Source: Nocardioidaceae bacterium
GTDB taxonomy: Bacteria > Actinomycetota > Actinomycetes > Propionibacteriales > Nocardioidaceae
Direction: 5' to 3'
Assembly (NCBI GenBank): GCA_025965395.1
Contig: JAOPXA010000176.1
Span: 1-6,192 of the forward strand
DNA: 6,192 bases
Position numbers and translations under genes: made by a program. The notes under the pieces are model-generated. The model was not told the origin of the DNA and ran no database searches. It saw only the letters and a program-made list of their open reading frames with translations. Below, one piece after another: positions 1-5,896 of this stretch; the stretch's first letter is position 1; each line of letters starts with the position of its first letter.

Positions 1-574
1 GCAGGTGGCTCATGTGATGAAGGCGAGGTTCGGCTCGCTGGGTGGTTTGGCCGACAACGTACGAGCCAAGCGGTATGTCGCCAAGTACACGGTCAACCCC
101 GCGATCGCGCACGGACTCGACGATGAGATCGGCTCGGTCGAGGCGGGCAAGCTGGCCGATCTCGTCCTGTGGGACCCGCGCTTCTTCGGCTTCCGACCCG
201 AACTCGTGATCAAGGGCGGCGCGATCGTCTGGGGCGCGCTTGGCGACCCGAACGGCTCGATCCCGACCCCGCAGCCCCAGCTCATGCGGCCGACGCTGAT
301 CGACCCTTCGGACGGATCAGGCGCGGACCACTCGGTCACGTTCGTTGCGCCGTCGGCGATCGAGGACGGACTGGCCGATCGACTCGGCTTGCGGCGCCGT
401 CTGGTGGGGCTCAAGCCCACACGAGACGTCGGCAAGGCGCAGATGATCAACAATGACGCGCTGCCCAAGATCGTCGTCAATCCTGAGACGTTCGCGATCC
501 AGATCGACGGAGAGCTCGTGGTGCCGGCGCCGGCGTCCGCGCTTCCCCTGAGCCAGCTCTACTCGATGTTCTAG
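1..574 (+). CDS. ureC: Urease subunit alpha, C-terminal part (5' end outside window)
   Basis: This is the last 190 or so residues of the catalytic subunit of urease, which hydrolyses urea to ammonia and carbamate in the cytoplasm. The frame is already open at base 2 ([11 protein letters not shown]) and matches the end of known UreC proteins: [16 protein letters not shown], then [24 protein letters not shown] and SIPTPQP, ending in YSMF where Klebsiella UreC ends in YFLF. By comparison with the roughly 570-residue family, about two thirds of the protein lies upstream. That missing part includes all nickel ligands, the carbamylated lysine and the flap cysteine, so catalytic competence cannot be judged here. 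The GTG at base 5 is an internal valine codon, not a start. The stop TAG is at 572-574, four bases before ureF. Identification is secure from the conserved blocks. Confidence 0.97.
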   Translation, partial: QVAHVMKARFGSLGGLADNVRAKRYVAKYTVNPAIAHGLDDEIGSVEAGKLADLVLWDPRFFGFRPELVIKGGAIVWGALGDPNGSIPTPQPQLMRPTLIDPSDGSGADHSVTFVAPSAIEDGLADRLGLRRRLVGLKPTRDVGKAQMINNDALPKIVVNPETFAIQIDGELVVPAPASALPLSQLYSMF

Positions 575-578
575 GCCC

Positions 579-1247
579 ATGACTCCTACTCTTCCGGCTG
601 ATCTCGTCCTGATGCTCCTTGCGGACGCGCGCCTGCCTACGGCCGGTCACACACAGTCCGCTGGACTCGAGCCTGCCGTCACGCACGGACTGCAATCTGC
701 CGAAGTGGCGGACTACATCGCTCTGCGCCTGCGCACGGTCACCCGTGTCGAGGCCGCCACCGCGGTGGTTGCTTTGCACCATGTGCGCCAAGGGCTGCCC
801 TTGGACGACGTCGAGACGGCCTGGGCGGCTCGCACGCCCAGCGCCGCCCTTCGAGCGACTTCGCGGTCGATGGCGCGAGCGATGCTGAGGGTCGTGCGTC
901 GACTCTGGCCAGACGATCCCTCCGTACGGGCGCTTGCTCCGGGAGTCTCGCGTGCCGTAGTCCTCGCTGCGGTCGCCGACGCGTGCGGCCTGGCGCCCGT
1001 CGCGCTTGCCCGCCTCGTCGGCTACGACGACGTGCAGACGGTGGCTTCGGCTGCCCTCAAGCTGCTGCCGCTCGACCCGGCAGACGTGAGCGCGTGGGTA
1101 CTCGACGCGTTGCCTCTCGTCGACCGCCTCGCGCTCGAGGTCGCACCCCTGACTTTGCCCGGCTCGATCCCCGCGTCCGGTGCTCCCCAGATCGAGGCGT
1201 GGGCAGAGTCCCACGCCGCCACCACCCGGAGGTTGTTCAGTGCCTGA
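579..1247 (+). CDS. ureF: Urease accessory protein UreF
   Basis: A 222-residue cytoplasmic accessory protein. In the known family, UreF joins UreD and UreG in the complex that delivers nickel to apo-urease, and it gates GTP hydrolysis by UreG. The sequence shows the UreF layout: an N-terminal [21 protein letters not shown] block (the actinobacterial form of LP.GAYSYS.GLE), a helical middle with [18 protein letters not shown], then [10 protein letters not shown] (the usual A.RLIPLGQ region), and a C-terminal [13 protein letters not shown] (usual H..RLF.S). The ATG start lies four bases after the ureC stop with no strong Shine-Dalgarno sequence, so translation is probably coupled to ureC. The end overlaps the ureG start by eight bases. 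Length is normal for the family. Confidence 0.95.
   Translation: MTPTLPADLVLMLLADARLPTAGHTQSAGLEPAVTHGLQSAEVADYIALRLRTVTRVEAATAVVALHHVRQGLPLDDVETAWAARTPSAALRATSRSMARAMLRVVRRLWPDDPSVRALAPGVSRAVVLAAVADACGLAPVALARLVGYDDVQTVASAALKLLPLDPADVSAWVLDALPLVDRLALEVAPLTLPGSIPASGAPQIEAWAESHAATTRRLFSA
1228..1232 (+). promoter_or_regulatory. Ribosome binding site that sets the ureG start
   Basis: GGAGG lies seven bases before the GTG at 1240, inside the 3' end of ureF. It favours GTG 1240 over the in-frame ATG at 1180, which would add 20 residues ([20 protein letters not shown]) that are really the ureF codons read in another frame. Confidence 0.85.
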
Positions 1248-1980
1248 GACACCCACTACCGCCGACCGCGCCTTGCGGATCGGCATCTGCGGCCCGGTCG
1301 GAACCGGCAAGAGTTCACTGATCGCGATGCTGTGTGGCGAGCTCGCCAGCACCTTGCGGCTCGCGGTCATCACCAACGACATCTACACCGACGAGGATGC
1401 GCGCTACCTCCGCTCGGCAGGGGTGCTCGAGCCCGAACGGATCCGCGCTGTCGAGACCGGAGCGTGCCCTCATACGGCCATCCGTGACGACATCACCGCT
1501 AACCTGCTGGCCGTCGATCAGTTGGAGGAGGACTTCGCTCCGCTCGACATCGTGATGGTCGAGTCGGGCGGCGACAACCTCACCGCCACGTTCTCGCCAG
1601 CGCTGGTCGACACTCAGATCTTCATTATCGACGTGGCGGGCGGGGGAGACGTTGCTCGCAAGGGTGGGCCCGGCATCACCCGTGCTGACCTGTTGATCGT
1701 CAACAAGACCGACCTCGCGCCGTATGTGGGCGTCGATCCGGTCTTGATGGTCGCGGATGCCTCAGAGGTGCGCGACGGCCGTCCCGTGATCGCGCTCTCG
1801 CGTGGTGACCGTGCGTCAGTAACGGCCCTTACCGACTGGGTGCAGACCCAGTTGGTGGCGCATCGCTCCGGCATCCTCGTGCCAGCCGACCCCGGACCCA
1901 TGGCTCCTCACTCGCACGACGACGGCACGCTTCATGTGCACCATGAGGGCGATGACGCTCACCAGCACGCACACTCGTGA
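1240..1980 (+). CDS. ureG: Urease accessory GTPase UreG with His-rich C-terminal tail
   Basis: A 246-residue SIMIBI-class GTPase whose known role is to carry nickel and power its insertion into urease together with UreD and UreF. Visible motifs, numbered from the GTG start: P-loop GPVGTGKS (18-25), [10 protein letters not shown] (45-54), the metal-binding Cys-Pro-His (76-78) in [27 protein letters not shown] (108-120), [17 protein letters not shown] (131-147), and the guanine-specificity motif NKTD (155-158). One small departure is GACPH where the family usually has GGCPH. The last 25 residues hold eight histidines (224, 226, 232, 234, 235, 241, 243, 245) mixed with Asp and Glu, an added metal-binding tail. 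Mycobacterial UreG usually has its His-rich run at the N-terminus instead. The gene overlaps ureF by 8 bases and ureD by 29. Confidence 0.96.
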   Translation: MPETPTTADRALRIGICGPVGTGKSSLIAMLCGELASTLRLAVITNDIYTDEDARYLRSAGVLEPERIRAVETGACPHTAIRDDITANLLAVDQLEEDFAPLDIVMVESGGDNLTATFSPALVDTQIFIIDVAGGGDVARKGGPGITRADLLIVNKTDLAPYVGVDPVLMVADASEVRDGRPVIALSRGDRASVTALTDWVQTQLVAHRSGILVPADPGPMAPHSHDDGTLHVHHEGDDAHQHAHS

Positions 1981-2716
1981 GGCTTTGAGCCGGACGAGCG
2001 TTCGCGTCACGCGGCCGCCAGGTGGTGGGCGCGCGATGGTCGCGATGTGCACGGCCGACTCGACGGACCGGCCGGTGATCCGGCCCATGCTGATGGCAAG
2101 TGATGACGCGGGCGCCGTGGTCTCGCTCATGCCCGAGGGCGCGCTGCTCTTGGCGGGGGACGCGATCGCGATCGACGTGTTCGTCGGGCCCGGAGCGCGA
2201 CTCGAGCTGGTAGAGCCAGCAGGAACGGTCGCTTACCCGATGGAGGGTGGTCGCGCCTCGTGGGAAGTCACGATCACGCTTGCGCCGGCCGCCACGTTGG
2301 TGTGGGCCGGTGAGCCCTTCGTGGTCGCCGAGGGCGCGAGCGTTGACCGCTCGACCAGGATCGGCCTGGGGGTCGGCGCAGCGTTGGCATTGCGCGAGAC
2401 CGTGGTGCTCGGTCGTCACGGGGAGCGACCCGGGATGCTGCGGCAGAGTCTCGACGTGACCGGCCCGAACGGCGTACCGCTGCTCAAGGAAGAACTGGAC
2501 GTCGGTCCGACATCGAGCCGCCTTCTGCTGGGAGGTGCGCGCGCGCTTGGTTCCGTGCTCGTGCTGGGTCATCGCTTGGCCGCCGGGGTCGGAGACGGAT
2601 CGGGGACGAGGCTCGAGCTTGAGGGCGCTGGCACGTTGGTGCGCCACCTCGCGTCGGATGCGCACCCGGCGACGTCAGCGGCGGTATGGGCGGCTGCGCG
2701 GCGCGCGGTGAGCTGA
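1952..2716 (+). CDS. ureD: Urease accessory protein UreD (UreH)
   Basis: A 254-residue scaffold protein. UreD in the known family binds apo-urease and, with UreF and UreG, forms the channel that delivers nickel. The match rests on the UreD beta-rich pattern: [32 protein letters not shown], then [79 protein letters not shown], and a looser C-terminus. It resembles mycobacterial UreD but is somewhat longer. The start is uncertain. I use ATG 1952, with a GAGGG only two bases upstream; in-frame ATGs at 1934 and 1943 and a TTG at 1985 are alternatives. A start at 2036 would cut off the first strand (TSVRV). All the upstream starts overlap the His-tail codons of ureG, so translation is probably coupled. 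It is the last gene of the operon here and converges on the next gene with 8 bases between. Confidence 0.9.
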   Translation: MTLTSTHTREALSRTSVRVTRPPGGGRAMVAMCTADSTDRPVIRPMLMASDDAGAVVSLMPEGALLLAGDAIAIDVFVGPGARLELVEPAGTVAYPMEGGRASWEVTITLAPAATLVWAGEPFVVAEGASVDRSTRIGLGVGAALALRETVVLGRHGERPGMLRQSLDVTGPNGVPLLKEELDVGPTSSRLLLGGARALGSVLVLGHRLAAGVGDGSGTRLELEGAGTLVRHLASDAHPATSAAVWAAARRAVS

Positions 2717-2724
2717 GCCGAGCG

Positions 2725-3777
2725 TCAGGTGGCCCAGGCAATCTGTTCTTGGACCTCGAACTGCAAGTCGTCGGCCGCCGCCAGGTAGACGTTCTGGTCG
2801 AGCAGGTTGCCGTCGAGTCGTACGAGCCCTCGGGGGCCGTCGTAGAACGTGCCTGATTCCATCGCCGCGATCGCGTCCATCCCGATGCCACCACAGCGGC
2901 GACCGAGCCAGGCAAGGAAGAGGATGGACTCGTAGCAGGACTCGCCGACCGCATTGAGCGCAGGCGCCCAAGCGCCGTAGCGCTGGTAGTAGGCGGTCGC
3001 GAGCTCGTTGCTCTCGACGGTGTCCATGTTGTCGAAGTAGGCAGCCGCGGCGTAGAGGTTGCGGTTGGCGCCCGCCCCACCTCCAAGCAAGGTGTTCTCT
3101 TCGATTGCTGGGCTCAACCGAGTCAGCTGGTCAGAGAATCCGTGACGGGCGAACTGCCGATTGAAGTGCACGGCGTCCTGGCCCATCAAGAGCATGATGA
3201 CGCCGTCGACGTCGTCGCGCCGAAGGTCTTGGAGTACCGAATGGAAGTTCGTCGTGCCGAGCGGCACGTAGGTCTCGTTGACAATTTTCGAGGAGGTGTC
3301 CTCGAGAGCGAGCCGCGTGGTGGCGCCGGTGACCCTTGGGAACACGTAGTCGTTGCCGACGATCGACCAGCGGCCGACGCCTAGCTGTTCGCGCATCCAA
3401 TGAGCAGCGGGCAGCAACTGATTGACCGGCCGCTCACCGAGCATGAAGACGCCGGGGGTGTCGTCGCGCCCTTCGTGCATAGCTGCGTACGCGTAAACCG
3501 CCTTGCCGCCGATGCGTCGAGTGATCGCTTGTCGGACCGCGGAGATGTGCCATCCAGCGACGGCCTCCACAGCGCCGGAGTCCACGAGTGCGCCGACTTC
3601 CGAGGCGACGACTTCGGGGTCACGCCCGCCGTCGACGACGACCAGCTTGATCTCGCGCCCGGCAATACCGTCGCGCGCATTGAGCTGTTCGACCGCAAGC
3701 TCGCCACAAGCGAGGCACGAAGGTCCATACATCCCCGTAGGTCCCTGAAGGGGGACCACAAAAGCGACCGGCAGCAT
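2725..3777 (-). CDS. AmiC/UrtA-like ligand-binding protein (Peripla_BP type), probably cytosolic
   Basis: A 350-residue type I periplasmic-binding-fold protein, read from ATG 3777. Its layout is closest to AmiC, the amide sensor of Pseudomonas, and to urea/short-chain amide binding proteins. It starts directly with the first strand (VAFVVPLQGPTGMYG), then has ELAVEQLNARDGIAGREI (26-43), AGWHISAVRQAI (74-85, where AmiC has a ligand-contacting serine in GCYMSHTRKAV), AYAAMHEG, and NDYVFPR (142-148; AmiC SDYIYPR) followed by ETYVPLGTTNFHSVLQDL. There is no signal peptide or lipobox from this start, so a cytosolic sensor role is more likely than transport. No Shine-Dalgarno sequence is seen before ATG 3777. 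The frame is open upstream, and ATG 3925-3927 would add 50 residues beginning MLLFSVAIVTFVITC, but that would overlap the promoter zone. It sits next to urease and opposite marR; a nitrogen-compound ligand (amide or urea) is inferred. Confidence 0.8.
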   Translation of the reverse strand: MLPVAFVVPLQGPTGMYGPSCLACGELAVEQLNARDGIAGREIKLVVVDGGRDPEVVASEVGALVDSGAVEAVAGWHISAVRQAITRRIGGKAVYAYAAMHEGRDDTPGVFMLGERPVNQLLPAAHWMREQLGVGRWSIVGNDYVFPRVTGATTRLALEDTSSKIVNETYVPLGTTNFHSVLQDLRRDDVDGVIMLLMGQDAVHFNRQFARHGFSDQLTRLSPAIEENTLLGGGAGANRNLYAAAAYFDNMDTVESNELATAYYQRYGAWAPALNAVGESCYESILFLAWLGRRCGGIGMDAIAAMESGTFYDGPRGLVRLDGNLLDQNVYLAAADDLQFEVQEQIAWAT

Positions 3778-3839
3778 TTCACGCTGACGGCTAGGCTTAG
3801 AGGAGATTCTGGACAGAAGGACTCCATGGGTCGGATTTC

Positions 3840-3868
3840 GCTGTAGTGCTCCCCAGTCTGGGGCACAA
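3840..3868 (-). promoter_or_regulatory. Candidate promoter for the AmiC-like gene
   Basis: On the minus strand, TTGTGC (3868-3863) and TACAGC (3845-3840) are separated by exactly 17 bases. This would give a leader of about 55 bases before ATG 3777. The spacer is filled by the palindrome at 3851-3863. Both hexamers are only partial matches to sigma-70 consensus, so this is a guess based on spacing. Confidence 0.35.
3851..3863. promoter_or_regulatory. Perfect palindrome CCCCAGtCTGGGG, possible operator
   Basis: Two six-base arms are perfectly complementary around a single T. It lies in the gap between the divergent AmiC-like and marR genes and inside the spacer of the candidate minus-strand promoter, where a bound repressor would block RNA polymerase. 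No T-run follows, so it is not a terminator. The binding protein is unknown. Confidence 0.4.
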
Positions 3869-3890
3869 TGGAGTGATCTTGAACATGTGA

Positions 3891-3902
3891 TGACAAATGT
3901 CA
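3891..3902. promoter_or_regulatory. Inverted repeat TGACAaaTGTCA, possible MarR operator
   Basis: Perfect five-base arms around AA, in an AT-richer patch 61 bases before the marR start. Short AT-rich dyads between a marR gene and its divergent neighbour are typical autoregulatory MarR sites. The assignment to this MarR protein is inferred from position only. No convincing -10/-35 pair for marR was found next to it. Confidence 0.4.
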
Positions 3903-3949
3903 CGATCGCGACACTGAAAAGCAACATACGCGTGATGAATTGGCAGAGT

Positions 3950-3956
3950 GGGAGGT
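3950..3956 (+). promoter_or_regulatory. Ribosome binding site that sets the marR start
   Basis: GGGAGGT ends six bases before ATG 3963. It rules out the in-frame GTG at 3948, which overlaps the site itself. Confidence 0.85.
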
Positions 3957-3962
3957 ATTTCG

Positions 3963-4334
3963 ATGGTCCAGGTCGACTCAATGACCAGTGCAACCCTGCG
4001 ACTCAAGCAGGCCGAATACCACCTTCGTCGTCGCCTTGAACACGTCCTTGAGGCCGAGCACATCACCTTCGAGCACTGGCAGGTCCTTGCCGCTCTCCTC
4101 GAGCGCCCGGGCTTGCGGATGACCGAGCTCGCCGAGGCGGCCGTTCTTCCCGCCGCCACCCTCACCCGCCACGTCGATCGACTCGTTGACCGGGCGTTGG
4201 TCATTCGTCGTATCGACCCCGACGACAAGCGCCGCGCGGTCGTCGCACTCTCGGGCCGCGGCGAACTTTTGGCTATGCGCCTTCGCGAGGTCGAGTCCGC
4301 CGTCGGCTCAGACGATGCATTCTTGATTGCCTGA
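3963..4334 (+). CDS. MarR-family transcriptional regulator (short)
   Basis: A 123-residue winged helix-turn-helix repressor or activator of the MarR family; such proteins bind DNA as dimers and usually respond to small aromatic or phenolic ligands. From ATG 3963: an N-terminal dimerisation helix (LRLKQAEYHLRRRLEHVLEAE, about 12-32), ITFEHWQVLAALLERPGLRM (34-53), first HTH helix TELAEAA (54-60), recognition helix LPAATLTRHVDRLVDRALV (62-80), and the wing IRRIDPDDKRRAVVALSGRG (81-100), the MarR D.R...V.LT..G signature with S for T. The C-terminal helix stops after about 23 residues, so the protein is shorter than the usual 140-160 and its dimer interface may be reduced. It is divergent from the AmiC-like gene and followed by a strong terminator, hence monocistronic. 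It may regulate its neighbours on either side; the target is not shown by sequence. Confidence 0.88.
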   Translation: MVQVDSMTSATLRLKQAEYHLRRRLEHVLEAEHITFEHWQVLAALLERPGLRMTELAEAAVLPAATLTRHVDRLVDRALVIRRIDPDDKRRAVVALSGRGELLAMRLREVESAVGSDDAFLIA

Positions 4335-4367
4335 GCGTCCCGACCGTAGGCCTCGAAATTCATCTAC

Positions 4368-4402
4368 TCCGCTCTGGATCATTGATCCAGAGCGGATTTT
4401 TT
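4368..4402 (+). terminator. Rho-independent terminator after marR
   Basis: A perfect 13-base-pair stem, TCCGCTCTGGATC (4368-4380) with its complement at 4384-4396, around an ATT loop, followed by six Ts (4397-4402). It lies 33 bases after the marR stop. There is no T-run on the opposite side, so it works on the plus strand only, and it isolates marR from the binding-protein gene. Confidence 0.93.
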
Positions 4403-4415
4403 GTGTGTGACAATT

Positions 4416-4431
4416 TGGTGCATTCGTACCA
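4416..4431. promoter_or_regulatory. Imperfect dyad TGGTGC-N4-GTACCA
   Basis: Six-base arms are complementary except for one G-T pair, around ATTC, in the stretch between the marR terminator and the CRP-like site. It could be an operator for the downstream gene. The match is modest and may be chance. Confidence 0.25.
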
Positions 4432-4436
4432 CTAGG

Positions 4437-4452
4437 TGTGTTGTAGATCACA
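4437..4452. promoter_or_regulatory. CRP/GlxR-like binding site before the substrate-binding protein gene
   Basis: TGTGTTGTAGATCACA fits the known actinobacterial CRP/GlxR consensus TGTGANNTANNTCACA at all fixed positions but one (T for A at position 5). Its centre lies 72 bases before ATG 4517. If a -10-like AATGAT at 4474-4479 is used, the start of transcription would be near 4486 and the site would centre near -41.5, the class II activator position; that part is inference. Its right half also forms ATCAC-N6-GTGAT with 4458-4462. Confidence 0.6.
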
Positions 4453-4503
4453 GAAAAGTGATACAGATGACCCAATGATTGTCGAAATCGTCGGCAACGG
4501 GCC

Positions 4504-4510
4504 TTGGAGG
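4504..4510 (+). promoter_or_regulatory. Ribosome binding site of the substrate-binding protein gene
   Basis: TTGGAGG ends six bases before ATG 4517. It selects this start over the upstream in-frame GTG 4436 and ATG 4475, and the signal peptide begins at the selected Met. Confidence 0.88.
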
Positions 4511-4516
4511 ACCGCC

Positions 4517-5740
4517 ATGGTACGTACCAAAGTTTTCAAGAGAATCGCGATACTGAGCTCGGTGAGTGCCCTCGCACTCGCCTCGGCATGCTCAAGCGGT
4601 GATAGCGGCGGCAGCGATGGCGCTGCCGCGTCTACCTAGCCGCTGCAGATCCTGTACTCCTCGGGCATCACCGGGCTGCTTGCTCCCTCCGCAAAGGCTG
4701 TCGAGCGTGGCATCAAGGCCAAAATCGACACGCTCAACGCGGCGGGCGGCATCAATGGTCGCAAGATCGAGCTCACCACGGTCGACAATCAAAGCGACCC
4801 AACCCGCGGCGTGACCCTCGTGCAGAAAGCTATCGGTGGCAGCAAGAAGCCCGACCTCGTCATTCCGGGCGTCTCGTCCAACGAGGCCCTTGCCATTGCG
4901 CCGCTGCTGGCCCGGAGCAAGGTTGTCGGACTCGGCCCGGCGTCCAACGCGGTGCTCAACGACATCAAGAAATACCCGTACTTCTACTCCCAGTCATCGA
5001 AGCAGCAGAGCATCATCTCGGCCGTCGCGACCCAGCTCAAGGCACAGGGCAACATCAAGAAGCTCGCCTTGATCGTCCCCAACGACGCTCTCGGTGATGC
5101 GCAGGGAGACGTCATGAAGGCAGAGATGAAAAAGGTGGGAATTGCTGTCACCGACACGCGGTTCCCCGCCGATGCCGTCGATCTGACGGCAACGTGTCAG
5201 AAGGCGTTGGGCGGCGATCCCGATGTGATCTACATGGACGGTGCCGGCACTCAGGCGGCGTCCTTGCTGGCCGGTCGCGAGAAGGCAGGTGCCGATGACA
5301 TCCCGGCGCTCGCCGGAGCCACGATGGGAAGCCAGCCGCTTTTGACGCTCGCCAAGGGCACCAACCAAATGAACAAGGTCAACCTGGTCATGCTGCCGAC
5401 GCAGGAGTACATCCCACCTGCGGAACGTTCGGACGTCTTCAACGAGTTCTTCACGGCCTTGAATGCCCAAGGTCCACTTGAGACCACCCTCAGCACCTAC
5501 TCGGCAGGTTGGGAGTCGGTAGCGCTCTGGGCTGATGCTGTCGCGACGATCAAGGGCGAGGTCACCTCAGCGAAGATCAACGAGGCGCTGCAGCACATTC
5601 CCACCTCTGCTCCACGCTTGATGTTCAAGAAGACGTACACGCCGACGAGCAACTTCTTGGAGCCGACCGCGGACGAGTTCACGATTGCCCAGCCGACCGG
5701 CGTCAAGGACGGGATGTTCGAGTACAAGCCGATCGAGTAG
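4517..5740 (+). pseudogene. Branched-chain-type ABC substrate-binding lipoprotein, interrupted by an in-frame amber codon
   Basis: A full-length (407-codon) binding protein of the Peripla_BP_6/LivJ type, expected to be a lipid-anchored receptor for an ABC importer. A lipoprotein signal peptide runs MVRTKVFKR, a hydrophobic core, then LASAC with the lipid cysteine at residue 25, followed by a Ser/Gly/Asp/Ala linker. Codon 41 is TAG (4637-4639). The same frame then continues unbroken with PLQILYSSGITGLLAP, TLNAAGGINGRKIEL (72-86, family signature), SDPTRGV, SSNEALAIAPL and so on to GMFEYKPIE and TAG 5738-5740. Apart from this codon nothing is missing and there is no frameshift. Without readthrough only a 40-residue lipopeptide is made; the next in-frame GTG (4811) would lose the first strand and helix. 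It is either a recent nonsense mutation, amber suppression, or a sequencing error. No permease or ATPase gene follows. Ligand unknown. Confidence 0.85.
4608..4629 (+). other. GC-rich hairpin just before the amber codon
   Basis: GCGGCAGCG (4608-4616) and CGCTGCCGC (4621-4629) form a perfect 9-base-pair stem around ATGG, ending seven bases before TAG 4637. No T-run follows. It lies in Gly/Ser/Ala linker codons, whose composition alone can produce such a stem. Confidence 0.4.
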
Positions 5741-5756
5741 GAGCGGTTTGCGGGTG

Positions 5757-5785
5757 GGGCCGGGTTGACTCAGTCGACCCGGCCC
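5757..5785 (+). terminator. Hairpin terminator after the binding-protein gene
   Basis: A strong stem: GGGCCGGGTTGACT (5757-5770) pairs with 5772-5785 over 14 positions, with one G-T pair, around a tiny loop. It starts 17 bases after the stop at 5740. No T-run follows (TCCGG), so it is an L-shaped or actinobacterial-style terminator rather than a classic one. It separates the gene from the monooxygenase, which therefore needs its own promoter. Confidence 0.65.
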
Positions 5786-5787
5786 TC

Positions 5788-5803
5788 CGGTTGCGTGCAA
5801 CCG
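5788..5803. promoter_or_regulatory. Perfect palindrome CGGTTGCgtGCAACCG
   Basis: Seven-base arms are perfectly complementary around GT, lying between the terminator hairpin and the CRP-like site. Such a symmetric 16-mer upstream of a catabolic gene suits a dimeric repressor (TetR or LacI type), but no regulator can be assigned. It could also be a second transcript hairpin. Confidence 0.4.
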
Positions 5804-5808
5804 AGGCA

Positions 5809-5822
5809 GTGACTAGAGTCAC
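5809..5822. promoter_or_regulatory. CRP/GlxR-like palindrome before the monooxygenase gene
   Basis: GTGACTAGAGTCAC is a perfect 14-base palindrome with the GTGA-N6-TCAC core of CRP-family sites; with flanks (A...A) it matches 13 of 16 positions counting N as free. Its centre is about 81 bases before ATG 5897. A -10-like TAGATT (5850-5855) without a good -35 would suit an activated promoter. Confidence 0.5.
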
Positions 5823-5896
5823 AACACTCGCGAAAGTGGTACATACGCATAGATTTGCCACGACGGTCGCGGGCCTCACTGCATACGGAGAACTCC

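Noticed and set aside
477..1382. Long minus-strand open frame (301 codons) across ureF and the start of ureG
   Set aside because: Arg/Ser/Gly-rich composition with no recognisable domain; it is antisense to two clearly conserved urease genes and typical of high-GC shadow frames.
1829..2665. Minus-strand open frame (278 codons) opposite ureD
   Set aside because: Low-complexity His/Arg/Pro-rich translation without family features; ureD on the other strand is conserved.
3400..3846. Plus-strand open frame (148 codons) opposite the AmiC-like gene
   Set aside because: No domain and no RBS of note; the minus-strand frame shows the conserved binding-protein fold.
3778..3927. N-terminal extension of the AmiC-like protein from ATG 3927 with a hydrophobic MLLFSVAIVTFVITC start
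   Set aside because: It would run through the palindromes and the candidate promoter. The residues after it do not resemble a binding-protein linker, VITC is not a good lipobox, and base composition is intergenic. Kept only as an alternative.
4811..5740. Separate gene starting at GTG 4811
   Set aside because: No RBS, and it would start inside the fold, losing the first strand and the AAGGINGRKIEL signature; the frame is continuous with the lipoprotein start except for the amber codon.
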